Source: an uncultured Clostridia bacterium (GTDB lineage: Bacteria > Bacillota > Clostridia > Christensenellales > UBA3700). Taken from it: a stretch of 61,332 bases of DNA. The stretch covers positions 1 through 61,332 of the forward strand of contig CALWHM010000008.1 in assembly GCA_944380395.1 (NCBI GenBank), written 5' to 3'. The position numbers and the translations under genes were made by a program. Below, in pieces: positions 46,308-54,509 of this stretch (the first letter of the stretch is position 1; each line of letters begins with the position of its first letter). Below the pieces are notes generated by a model. The model made no database searches and was not told where the DNA came from. It saw nothing but the letters and a program-made list of their open reading frames with translations.

Positions 46308-46751
46308 ATGGGGAGCAACAGGGAGATAGGATACGAAATACGCGTTTTGAACAACACCATACGCAACCGCATAAACCATTTGAAGCCGACCGCGGAAGAA
46401 CCTCACGTCACTCGCCTTCAGGCATGGGTGATAGGATACATTTTCCACGCGCCCGGACCCGTATATCAGAAAGATATCGAAACGGAGTTTGAGATAAAGC
46501 GTTCCACCGCCTCCACCCTGCTGGTTTCAATGGAAAAGAATGGGCTGATAACGCGCCGCTCCGTGGATCACGACGCGCGGCTAAAACAGGTGGTGCTGAC
46601 GGAAAAAGCCAGAAAGATGCACGAAACCTTCCTTATTGTTGCTAGCAAGGTGGAAAAAAGTCTGGCGCGCGGACTTAGCGAGAAGGAATTGCACGATTTC
46701 TTTAATATATTGGATAAAATAAGTGACAACGCGCGTAATATGACTATATAA
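46308..46751 (+). CDS. MarR-family repressor of the downstream ABC exporter
   Basis: A 147-residue winged-helix regulator. The helix-turn-helix covers about 51-75 (YQKDIETEFEIKRSTASTLL) and the wing 80-97 with DHDARLK, a common MarR signature. Terminal helices should form the dimer interface. The ATG at 46308 is chosen because AAGGAG lies just upstream; an in-frame ATG at 46269 lacks a ribosome site. The operator at the promoter fits autorepression relieved by a ligand, probably an exporter substrate. Co-transcribed with the two ABC genes 70 bp downstream. Confidence 0.9.
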   Translation: MGSNREIGYEIRVLNNTIRNRINHLKPTAEEPHVTRLQAWVIGYIFHAPGPVYQKDIETEFEIKRSTASTLLVSMEKNGLITRRSVDHDARLKQVVLTEKARKMHETFLIVASKVEKSLARGLSEKELHDFFNILDKISDNARNMTI

Positions 46752-46821
46752 TAGACAAGTCCGCGCAAAACAAAAAACGAATCAAACTTTTCTTTGCGGC
46801 ACAAGCCGCACAGGAGGCAAA

Positions 46822-48639
46822 ATGATAAAGACATTGGCAAAAAGTATCAGAGAATACAAAAAAGCCAGCATTCTGACCCCCACGATGGTTTCGCTTGAAG
46901 TCATTTTGGAAGTGCTCATACCGTTTATAACGGCGGATCTGATCACTTATATGCAGACAAACGGCGAAAATATGGAGCTTTCACGCATAGCTGTATACGG
47001 CGTGATATTGGTGGTCATGGCTATGGCTTCACTGCTTACGGGTATGCTTTCGGGCAAATTCTGCGCAACCGCTTCCACGGGTTTTGCAAAGAATCTGCGC
47101 CACGATATGTATTACCGCATACAGCAGTTTTCCTTTGAGAACATAGACAAATTCTCCACGTCTTCACTCATCACGCGTATGACTACGGACGTCACTAACG
47201 TTCAGATGGCGTATATGATGATAATAAGGATTGCCATACGCACTCCGCTGATGCTCGTATGCTGCCTTGTAATGACGTTCGTGGTAAACGTGTATATAGC
47301 CGTGATATACCTTGTTATGGCGCCGCTTATGGGTCTTGCGCTGATGCTGATAGCCTTTAAGGTGAAGCCCATATTCACCAAGGTATTCAAAAAGTACGAC
47401 GCAATGAACGAAAGCGTGCAGGAAAACGTGCGCGCCGCGCGCGTGGTCAAGGCTTACGTACGTGAAGACTATGAGAAGGAAAAGTTCGGCAAGAAGGCTG
47501 ACGACATCAAAAAGGACTTTATGCGTGCGGAGAAAATCCTTGCGCTGAACTCCCCCATAATGCAGTTTGCCATATATGCGTTTATGCTGGTGATAGCCAT
47601 TTTGGGCGCCCTTTTGGTGGTGAACAGCCATAACGGTACGGTAAACACCACTTTCGGCACGCTGGAAGTGGGCGACATCTCCTCCCTTATCTCCTACGCG
47701 TTTATGATGCTGCAAAGCCTGATGATGATAGCTATGATAGCCGTTATGGTGTCAATGGCGGTCACGAGCGCTCAGCGTATCACGGAGGTGCTGAACGAAG
47801 AAAGCACCCTGCACGACCCTGAAAATCCCGTGCACGAGGTAAAGGACGGCTCCGTTCGCTTTGACAACGTGTCTTTCAGCTATGTGAACGACCCCGAAAA
47901 GCTCAGCCTGTTCGATATAGATCTCACTATCCCTTCCGGCTCCACGGTGGGCATTTTGGGCAGTACGGGTTCGTCTAAATCCACGCTTGTGCAGCTTATT
48001 CCCAGGCTGTACGACGCGACTTTGGGCAATGTGTACGTGGGCGGCAGAAACGTGAAGGAGTACGATTTGGACAGCCTGCGCAACAGCGTTGCAATGGTGC
48101 TTCAAAAGAATACGCTGTTCTCCGGCACGATAAAGGAGAATATGCGCTGGGGCGATTTGAACGCCACGGATGAGGAGATAGAAGCCGCGTGCAAACAGGC
48201 TCAGGCGGATTCCTTTATCCGGACCTTCCCCAAAAAATACGATACTTACATCGAACAAGGCGGCACGAACGTGTCAGGCGGACAGAGGCAGAGATTGTGC
48301 ATTGCGCGCGCCCTGCTCAAAAAGCCCAAGATAATCATATTCGACGACTCCACTTCCGCAGTGGATACCAAGACGGACGCGCTTATCCGCAAGGAATTGA
48401 AGGAGAATATCCCCGGCACGACCAAGATATTCATAGCCCAGCGCATTTCCTCCGTGCAGGACGCGGATATGATAATAGTAATGAACGGCGGTAAGATAGC
48501 CGCCATAGGCAAGCACGATGAGCTTATGCGGCAAAGTTCGCTCTACCGCGAGATATACGAAGCGCAGGTGGGCGGCAAAGAAGAGGAGGAAACTCCCCTG
48601 ACCAAGACAAACGGCAAGGAGGGACGCGACGATGAATAA
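46822..48639 (+). CDS. ABC exporter half-transporter with degenerate ATP site (first subunit)
   Basis: A 605-residue membrane-ATPase fusion with six predicted membrane helices in residues 15-315 and an ATPase domain from about 345. Walker A reads GSTGSSKS (380-387; second Gly of the motif replaced by Ser). The signature VSGGQ (484-488) is intact. The Walker B catalytic Glu is Asp509 (IIIFDDS) and the switch His is Gln540 (FIAQR). This pattern matches the degenerate-site subunit of heterodimeric drug exporters such as BmrCD, LmrCD and TM287/288. AGGAGG precedes the ATG. The last 8 bp overlap the partner gene. Substrate unknown; amphiphilic drugs or peptides are typical for the family. Confidence 0.92.
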   Translation: MIKTLAKSIREYKKASILTPTMVSLEVILEVLIPFITADLITYMQTNGENMELSRIAVYGVILVVMAMASLLTGMLSGKFCATASTGFAKNLRHDMYYRIQQFSFENIDKFSTSSLITRMTTDVTNVQMAYMMIIRIAIRTPLMLVCCLVMTFVVNVYIAVIYLVMAPLMGLALMLIAFKVKPIFTKVFKKYDAMNESVQENVRAARVVKAYVREDYEKEKFGKKADDIKKDFMRAEKILALNSPIMQFAIYAFMLVIAILGALLVVNSHNGTVNTTFGTLEVGDISSLISYAFMMLQSLMMIAMIAVMVSMAVTSAQRITEVLNEESTLHDPENPVHEVKDGSVRFDNVSFSYVNDPEKLSLFDIDLTIPSGSTVGILGSTGSSKSTLVQLIPRLYDATLGNVYVGGRNVKEYDLDSLRNSVAMVLQKNTLFSGTIKENMRWGDLNATDEEIEAACKQAQADSFIRTFPKKYDTYIEQGGTNVSGGQRQRLCIARALLKKPKIIIFDDSTSAVDTKTDALIRKELKENIPGTTKIFIAQRISSVQDADMIIVMNGGKIAAIGKHDELMRQSSLYREIYEAQVGGKEEEETPLTKTNGKEGRDDE

Positions 48640-50542
48640 GGTAACTCACAGCAGATCTTCCGCAGTCGGCATGCTGTTCAAAACGCTGTTCAAAAACTAT
48701 AAGGTGCATATGATATTCGTTATGCTGGGCATTGTGCTGAGCGTGGCGGGTTCCGCGGGCAACATTCTGATGACCAATAACGTGGTAAGTCAGGTGGACG
48801 ATATAATTCAGACCGTGAACGCAGGCGGAGAGGCGGACTTTACCGAACTGTTCGGATTTATCACTATAATAGGCGTTATCTTCGCCGTATCCGTGTTCGG
48901 CGCGTTCCTGTACACCCGTCTGATGGCGATAGTCACGCAGTCGTTTTTGGCGGATACGCGTAAGGCGATGTTCAACAAGATGCAGACGCTGCCCATACGC
49001 TTTTTCGACTCCAACAAGACGGGCGATATAATGTCCGTATATACCAACGACGTGGACGCGCTGCGCCAAATGCTCTCCCAGAGCTTCCCGCAGCTGGTGC
49101 TGTCCGGTATGATGCTGCTTGCAGCCATAATAATAATGCTGCTGTACAGTCTGTGGCTGTCCCTGGTGATAGCGCTGTGCGCGGTGATAATGATACTTTT
49201 GTCCCGTCACATTGCAGGCAGATCCGTCAAGTACTTCATACGCCAGCAGGACTCTTTGGGCAAGGTGAACGGCTATATAGAAGAGTCCTTGCAGGGACAG
49301 AAAGTTATAAAGGTGTTCGTACACGAGCGCGAGTCCGAGAAGGCGTTCGACGAAGTGAACGGAGAGCTGTTCCACTCCGCGGAAAAAGCGAACAAATACA
49401 GTAATATCCTTATGCCTATTCTGGCGAACGTGGGCAATATGACATACGTCATCATCGCCATAATAGGCGCCGTGTTCATTCTCACGGACGTGACCAACAT
49501 AAGCCTGCGCGGCAATATGGGCGCGTTCGATATAGCGGTGGTGGTAATGTTCCTGCAGCTGAGCATGATGTTCTCCCGCCAAGTGGGAATGGTTTCACAG
49601 CAGGTGAACTCCATAGCCATGGGTATAGCGGGCGCACAACGCATTTTCACGCTGATAGACGAAGAGCCGGAGAAAGACAACGGCTACGTTATGCTGGTGA
49701 GCGCAAAGTACGACGAGAACGGAGAGCTGACCGAGAGCGATACGCGCACGGGGCTTTGGGCGTGGAAGCACTACCATAAAGCCACGAATACCACCACGTT
49801 CCAAAAGCTGGAGGGCGACATCTATATAGAGCATATGGACTTTGGATACACGCCCGAAAAGCTGGTGCTCAAAGATATATCCCTATATGCCAAACCCGGT
49901 CAGAAAGTGGCGTTCGTGGGCGCGACGGGCGCAGGCAAGACGACGATAACCAACCTTATAAACCGCTTCTACGACATAGACGACGGCAAGATACGCTACG
50001 ACGGGATAAATATCAACAAGATCAAAAAGCCCGATTTACGCAGATCTTTGGGTATGGTTTTGCAGGATACCAACCTGTTCACGGGCACGATTATGGAAAA
50101 TATCCGCTACGGCAAGCTGGACGCCACGGACGAAGACTGCATAAAGGCGGCTAAGATAGCCAACGCATACGACTTTATCACCCGCCTGCCCGACGGCTTT
50201 AACACTATGCTGGAATCGGACGGCGCCAACCTGTCGCAAGGTCAGAGGCAGCTGCTTTCCATAGCCCGCGCCGCGGTTGCGGACGCGCCCGTAATGATAA
50301 TGGACGAAGCCACTTCTTCCATCGATACGCACACGGAAAAATTGGTGCAGGACGGAATGGATAAGCTGATGGAAGGCAGAACGGTATTCGTAATAGCGCA
50401 CCGCCTTTCCACCGTGCGCAACTCCGACGTTATAATGGTGCTCGACCACGGCAGCATAATAGAGCGCGGCACGCACGAACAGCTGCTTGAAAAGAAAGGC
50501 ACTTACTATCAGCTTTACACCGGCGCGTTCGAGCTGGAATAA
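48632..50542 (+). CDS. ABC exporter half-transporter with canonical ATP site (second subunit)
   Basis: A 636-residue partner of the preceding subunit. Six predicted membrane helices lie in residues 20-335. A linker of about 50 residues (345-395), unusually long for the family, precedes the ATPase domain. Walker A GATGAGKT (430-437), signature LSQGQ (534-538), Walker B MIMDEA with catalytic Glu559, and switch His590 are all canonical. Together with the first subunit this gives one active and one degenerate ATP site. GGAGGG lies about 8 nt before the ATG, inside the upstream gene. A strong terminator ends the operon. Confidence 0.93.
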   Translation: MNKVTHSRSSAVGMLFKTLFKNYKVHMIFVMLGIVLSVAGSAGNILMTNNVVSQVDDIIQTVNAGGEADFTELFGFITIIGVIFAVSVFGAFLYTRLMAIVTQSFLADTRKAMFNKMQTLPIRFFDSNKTGDIMSVYTNDVDALRQMLSQSFPQLVLSGMMLLAAIIIMLLYSLWLSLVIALCAVIMILLSRHIAGRSVKYFIRQQDSLGKVNGYIEESLQGQKVIKVFVHERESEKAFDEVNGELFHSAEKANKYSNILMPILANVGNMTYVIIAIIGAVFILTDVTNISLRGNMGAFDIAVVVMFLQLSMMFSRQVGMVSQQVNSIAMGIAGAQRIFTLIDEEPEKDNGYVMLVSAKYDENGELTESDTRTGLWAWKHYHKATNTTTFQKLEGDIYIEHMDFGYTPEKLVLKDISLYAKPGQKVAFVGATGAGKTTITNLINRFYDIDDGKIRYDGININKIKKPDLRRSLGMVLQDTNLFTGTIMENIRYGKLDATDEDCIKAAKIANAYDFITRLPDGFNTMLESDGANLSQGQRQLLSIARAAVADAPVMIMDEATSSIDTHTEKLVQDGMDKLMEGRTVFVIAHRLSTVRNSDVIMVLDHGSIIERGTHEQLLEKKGTYYQLYTGAFELE

Positions 50543-50558
50543 GCGGAACAAAACAAAC

Positions 50559-50586
50559 GGGACGGCTTGCGCCGTCCCCTTTTTTA
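50559..50586 (+). terminator. Terminator of the marR-ABC operon, possibly bidirectional
   Basis: GGGACGGC (50559-50566), loop TTGC, GCCGTCCC (50571-50578), then a T-rich tract. On the minus strand GTTTGTTTT follows, so it may also end the convergent lipoprotein transcript. Confidence 0.9.
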
Positions 50587-50619
50587 TTGCGTATTTTCCT
50601 GACGATTGTTTTTATCCGC

Positions 50620-51651
50620 TTACTCTGCGGAAAAAGCCGTGAACAGATATTCCAAAGTGTACTCCGTTTCCCCTATCTTTATCCTGTAATGGGAAGCGTC
50701 CGTCACCTCATAGGGTATGCCTTCCAAAGAAGTCGCGGGCGCGTTTTCCGCGGAAAGTCCGTGCACGTGCGGTTGGGTCATAGTGCAGGTATCGGGATGT
50801 ATAAGCCCGGAGAGCGCTTCCAGCTGCTCCCCGTCGCTCAGCTTTATCCAATGGTTAAGCACTTCCACGCTGTCCGCGGATACGTAAAAGCGCATATCTT
50901 TATCCACTTCGAACGCGCCTTCTTCCACGAATATCTCCGCAGAAGCTTCCACCAAAGATACGTTGAGTACCCTTACCCCCGCAAACGCGCCCTTGCATAT
51001 CCTGGACACGCTGTTTCCCACGTTAACGGTGCTTATGCTCTTATTGTTTGAAAAAGCCCCCGGCGCGACTATATCCGCCGTTATGGTGTAAGTATCCGCA
51101 GAACGTCTTGCCGCGGGCACGAGATAGAGCGTGATCTTGCCGTCCTTTCCCACGCCGTACAAGCCGTTATCATATTCGCCTATATAATAACAGCCCGCTT
51201 CACGGCTGTCACCGCGCACGCTCAGTTCCTTCAAGTTGCCCATTCCCGCCAAGGCGTTGTCCATCAATGTGACGCCCGTATAGGGGAAGTCCTCCAAGTT
51301 GCTTATACTGCTCCCCGCAAACGCGTTGGGGTAAATGGTCAGGTTCTTAAATCCCGTATCAAATTCCACCTGATCTATCTTTGCTCCGGCAAACGCGCCT
51401 TCTTCTATCATAGTAACTTCCGCGTCCAAGCCCAGCTCTTCGTTTTCAAGCCGCGGCAGTATCTTGCAATACCTGGCGCCCTCCACGGCGCCGATAACGG
51501 TGGCAAACTGCCCGTTATACCTGTAAAGCACCCCCTGATTCGAATACACTCCGTCGCCTTCGTCATGAATATCCACGCATGCGGCAAGTCCGAACACGCA
51601 GACCCCGACGAGAATAAGCGTTGCGACAAGCGCGATCACTGCCTTTCTCAT
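50620..51651 (-). CDS. BspA-like leucine-rich-repeat lipoprotein
   Basis: 343 residues. The leader ends in the lipobox LAAC (Cys25), so the protein should be lipid-anchored outside the membrane. The middle holds LRR_5/BspA-type repeats, recognisable as EEGAFAGAKIDQVEF, NAFAGSSI, GAFSNNKSISTVNVG and CKGAFAGVRVLNV. Such repeats commonly mediate adhesion or protein binding. The last 110 residues lack repeats and carry a short His-containing stretch (QPHVHG). The ATG at 51651 has AGGAGG 7 nt upstream. Transcribed alone from a good promoter. Confidence 0.88.
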   Translation of the reverse strand: MRKAVIALVATLILVGVCVFGLAACVDIHDEGDGVYSNQGVLYRYNGQFATVIGAVEGARYCKILPRLENEELGLDAEVTMIEEGAFAGAKIDQVEFDTGFKNLTIYPNAFAGSSISNLEDFPYTGVTLMDNALAGMGNLKELSVRGDSREAGCYYIGEYDNGLYGVGKDGKITLYLVPAARRSADTYTITADIVAPGAFSNNKSISTVNVGNSVSRICKGAFAGVRVLNVSLVEASAEIFVEEGAFEVDKDMRFYVSADSVEVLNHWIKLSDGEQLEALSGLIHPDTCTMTQPHVHGLSAENAPATSLEGIPYEVTDASHYRIKIGETEYTLEYLFTAFSAE

Positions 51652-51674
51652 ATATCATCCTCCTGCTTATAACC

Positions 51675-51703
51675 ATTATACATAAATTTGCGCTCCGCGT
51701 CAA
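51675..51703 (-). promoter_or_regulatory. Promoter of the leucine-rich-repeat lipoprotein
   Basis: TTGACG (51698-51703), a 17-bp spacer and TATAAT (51675-51680) on the minus strand. The -35 box directly follows the T-tract of the upstream MFS terminator. Confidence 0.85.
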
Positions 51704-51708
51704 TACGC

Positions 51709-51742
51709 AAAAAATCACGGCGGAGCTTTTTAAGCCCCGCCG
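51709..51742 (-). terminator. Terminator of the MFS transporter gene
   Basis: On the minus strand CGGCGG pairs with CCGCCG, with an inner GCTT/AAGC stem (51718-51742), followed by six T residues. Confidence 0.85.
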
Positions 51743-51763
51743 CTGCATATTTATGCAAGATTA

Positions 51764-53194
51764 TCAATTATTATCCAAATTGTCGGAAGCGGATATTTCC
51801 TCATTGTTTTCCTGTTCCGTCTGCTCAATATGTTCCGTCTTCTCCGCCTGTTCAGCCTGTTCCGCAAGCGCCTGTTCGATCACTTGGCGGCGCAGTCTGT
51901 CCGCGTCCTTTCTGACAAAGAAGATGGGGATAAGCGCAAGCGCCGCCACTATCGCCGCCGCAAGGAATATCTCAAACGGCGGAGAAGCTATGCCCGTGTC
52001 GTGCGCGTCAAAGGAATTTATGCCTATGGCAAGAGAGATGATGGGACCCACCACCATGGGGATAAGCACGGTAAACAGCATTCTCACACCCTGGAACCTG
52101 CCCTCGTATCCCGCGGGGATATAGTCCTGGAAGGCGGACATCAGACCGCCGGATGTGCACAGCATAGAGCCTAACATTATCGTGCCGCCCACATAGAGCA
52201 TGGGAAGGTATGCGCTCTGTCCCATAAATTTGGTGAGGTATACGAGCAGCGTGCCTACCACAACTACGCATACGAGCGGGATATAAAAGTGCTTTCTGCC
52301 GAACTTATCGAACAAAAAGCCCGTCACGCCCGTTATTATCGCGGAGAGCACTATCACCACCGCAAGCGGCAGCATATAATCGGTTATGCCCAGCGTTTTG
52401 GTGATGAAGTTGATGAGGTATGACATAAAGGTCTGCTGCGCTATGCCCACAAGTCCGAGCGCGGCAAGAGCGATATACATATACTTGTTCTGCTTGGCGA
52501 CCGAAGGACGGAATCCGTAGAAAATATCGGAAAATTTGCGCATATCCGAGCGCACTATATTCGGCGCGTCCTTGACCAAAAATACGGAAATTATGCCGCA
52601 GACAATGGGTATTACGCCTATTATTATGAAGAAGAGCGAATAGTTGTCCTTGTCATAGGTGAACATTGCCACCAGGATAGCCACCACCGTTGCAAGCACG
52701 GGCATTATCTGCAATATGGTATTCACAAGCCCGCGGTTGGTGCCGTCCGTGACGTCCGTCACCCAAGCGTTAAAGGACGCGTCATTGGCGGTGGAACCCG
52801 CGAACGTCATAACGCAGTCGAAAATGACCAAAAGCGCTATGATAAGTCCGCTCTTTCCCGAATCGAAGTCAACGGGAATGACCGCAAACAGCATTATGGT
52901 CACGCCCCACACCAGATAGCCCGCCGTGATGAGCACTTTGCGCTTGCCCAGCTTATCGCTGAACGCGCCGGCGAATATGGTGGTCACCGTGGCGGTGACG
53001 GCGGACAATATCACCATAAGCGTGGTGGCTATGTAATAATTGTTGCCGAATTTGCTGACGTCTTCAAACAGGTCTTGCGCAAACGTGGCGAAATACATAT
53101 TCTCTATCACCCACGCAATTTGACCGATAAGCCCGCAGATGATGACGCTTGCCCATATCTTTGCGCCCAAGCGGGTGGATTTGCTTTTTGTCAT
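51764..53194 (-). CDS. Major facilitator superfamily transporter with acidic Gln/Glu tail
   Basis: 476 residues with about 12 predicted membrane helices. The loop between helices 2 and 3 reads GAFSDKLGKRKVLI, the conserved MFS motif A, and a related copy (FLFDKFGRKHFYI) opens the second half. The segment after the last helix is charged and repetitive (EQAEQAEKTEHIEQ), cytoplasmic and probably disordered. Gene context gives no substrate; the sequence could belong to a sugar:cation or a general MFS_1 group. GGAGGG precedes the ATG, and a promoter and terminator frame the gene as a single unit. Confidence 0.85.
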   Translation of the reverse strand: MTKSKSTRLGAKIWASVIICGLIGQIAWVIENMYFATFAQDLFEDVSKFGNNYYIATTLMVILSAVTATVTTIFAGAFSDKLGKRKVLITAGYLVWGVTIMLFAVIPVDFDSGKSGLIIALLVIFDCVMTFAGSTANDASFNAWVTDVTDGTNRGLVNTILQIMPVLATVVAILVAMFTYDKDNYSLFFIIIGVIPIVCGIISVFLVKDAPNIVRSDMRKFSDIFYGFRPSVAKQNKYMYIALAALGLVGIAQQTFMSYLINFITKTLGITDYMLPLAVVIVLSAIITGVTGFLFDKFGRKHFYIPLVCVVVVGTLLVYLTKFMGQSAYLPMLYVGGTIMLGSMLCTSGGLMSAFQDYIPAGYEGRFQGVRMLFTVLIPMVVGPIISLAIGINSFDAHDTGIASPPFEIFLAAAIVAALALIPIFFVRKDADRLRRQVIEQALAEQAEQAEKTEHIEQTEQENNEEISASDNLDNN

Positions 53195-53221
53195 AGTTTT
53201 CCCTCCGAATTGTCTACTTTA

Positions 53222-53250
53222 ATAATATACCCATTCTTTACTTTTTTCAA
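53222..53250 (-). promoter_or_regulatory. Promoter of the MFS transporter gene
   Basis: TTGAAA (53245-53250), a 17-bp spacer and TATTAT (53222-53227) on the minus strand. Confidence 0.7.
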
Positions 53251-53340
53251 GAGGGAATTTTATTTTCCAAGGTAAATTGAAGAAGATCGCTCCAATATTT
53301 TTATATTTTCAAGCTCTATACCCACCACGCCGCAGCGCTC

Positions 53341-53640
53341 CTACTCCGCCTTGGAATAATATTCTTCCATATCTTCCGCCCTTGCCGCGGCGATTTCTTG
53401 CGGCGCGTAGCCGCATTTGCGCAAGTCCAAAGCGGCGTAAAGCTGCTTGAAGTCGGCAAAGACGTGCAGAGCTTTCACGCGCTTTTCCAACCTCTCTCCG
53501 CTCTCGCGGCAAGTGAAAACTATTATATCTCCCACGGATATGCCCCGCCTTTTTTCATCGTAAAGGCGCAACTCCACCGTCTTTTCCCCGTCTTTTATCT
53601 TCTTGAACGGCTTCGCGTTCAAGCGCATTTCGTGCCTCAT
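53341..53640 (-). CDS. Small ASCH-domain protein
   Basis: 99 residues covering a compact ASCH/PUA-like beta-barrel: MRLNAKPFKKIKDGEKTVELRLYD (the conserved start with KxGxKxxExR), then ISVGDIIVFTC. ASCH domains bind RNA or modified nucleotides, and a few hydrolyse N4-acetylcytidine. The Lys/Glu/Arg pattern of the first strand is present. The start overlaps the methyltransferase stop codon (ATGA), so the two are translationally coupled. A role in RNA metabolism is plausible, not proven. Confidence 0.8.
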   Translation of the reverse strand: MRHEMRLNAKPFKKIKDGEKTVELRLYDEKRRGISVGDIIVFTCRESGERLEKRVKALHVFADFKQLYAALDLRKCGYAPQEIAAARAEDMEEYYSKAE

Positions 53641-54392
53641 ATCTCCCCCAAATACAGTACGGTTTTGATGTTTTCCGAATACTTGCCGAAAAGCGCATAC
53701 TTTTCAAAATGCGCTTTGAGCGCCGCCAGATATTCGGCGTATCCCTTATCGCCCTCTTTCAATGCGTATGAAGAAGAGAGTCTGCGCCCCAAAAACTGCT
53801 CCGAAGTGTAGGAAAACACGCCGTTTTCAAAGTGCAGTTCCTTATATCCGTGCGGGAAAAACTCGCGGATGTCGGACAGATCCCCGTTGAATATGCCACC
53901 CGAACGCCCCTTGAAGTTGTGCGGACAATATTTCATATCAAGCTTATACAATTCCTGCTCCGCCTCATTCCTTTCGCGCATATTCCAAATAAGAGCCACA
54001 ACGCCGCCCGACTTCAATATCCGCTTGCAGCAGGTATAAAACGCCTTTTTGTCAAACCAATGGAACGCCTGCGCCGCCGTGACAAGATCCACGCTTGCGT
54101 TCGGCAAGGCTATGTCCTCCGCCGCGGAAGAGATGTGCTCAAAGCAGGACGCGCCCGCAAAATTTTCCTTCAAAATGCGCGCCATATCCTCATTGGGTTC
54201 CACGCAGTAAGTGCGTATTCCCCTTTTGATAAGTCCTTCCGCAAACTTGCCCGTGCCCGCGCCCACATCCGCCGCAGCGCCGCCGTAAGGCAGACAATTT
54301 TTGCATAAATATTCATAAAGTTCCTCGGGATAACCGGGGCGGAATTTTTGATAAACATCCGCCTTGCCCGTAAATTTTCGCGTGTTGTCCAT
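53637..54392 (-). CDS. Class I SAM-dependent methyltransferase (Methyltransf_11 type)
   Basis: 251 residues, cytoplasmic. Motif I is DVGAGTGKF (42-50), followed by CVEPNEDM with the acidic residue that binds the SAM ribose. Further motifs SVDLVTAAQAFHWFD and LKSGGVVALIW fit the family. Closest in style to small methyltransferases annotated as UbiE/type 11; the substrate cannot be read from sequence. AAGGGGAAA precedes the ATG. Coupled downstream to an ASCH gene by a 4-bp overlap, and divergent from a permease gene with separate consensus promoters. Confidence 0.85.
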   Translation of the reverse strand: MDNTRKFTGKADVYQKFRPGYPEELYEYLCKNCLPYGGAAADVGAGTGKFAEGLIKRGIRTYCVEPNEDMARILKENFAGASCFEHISSAAEDIALPNASVDLVTAAQAFHWFDKKAFYTCCKRILKSGGVVALIWNMRERNEAEQELYKLDMKYCPHNFKGRSGGIFNGDLSDIREFFPHGYKELHFENGVFSYTSEQFLGRRLSSSYALKEGDKGYAEYLAALKAHFEKYALFGKYSENIKTVLYLGEI

Positions 54393-54418
54393 ATTCTTTC
54401 CCCTTGAAAGTTTTCTAT

Positions 54419-54447
54419 ATTATATCACACGCGCGTTTTTATATCAA
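54419..54447 (-). promoter_or_regulatory. Promoter of the methyltransferase-ASCH unit
   Basis: TTGATA (54442-54447), a 17-bp spacer and TATAAT (54419-54424) on the minus strand. Confidence 0.75.
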
Positions 54448-54474
54448 GATTTTCAAATATCGGCGCTTATTTTG

Positions 54475-54503
54475 TTTACACAAAGCCTCCGATTTGCTAT
54501 AAT
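54475..54503 (+). promoter_or_regulatory. Promoter for a leaderless permease transcript
   Basis: TTTACA (54475-54480), a 17-bp spacer and TATAAT (54498-54503). Six bases separate the -10 box from the ATG at 54510, so +1 falls on its A. No ribosome site precedes the ATG. Confidence 0.7.
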
Positions 54504-54509
54504 TGCGGC

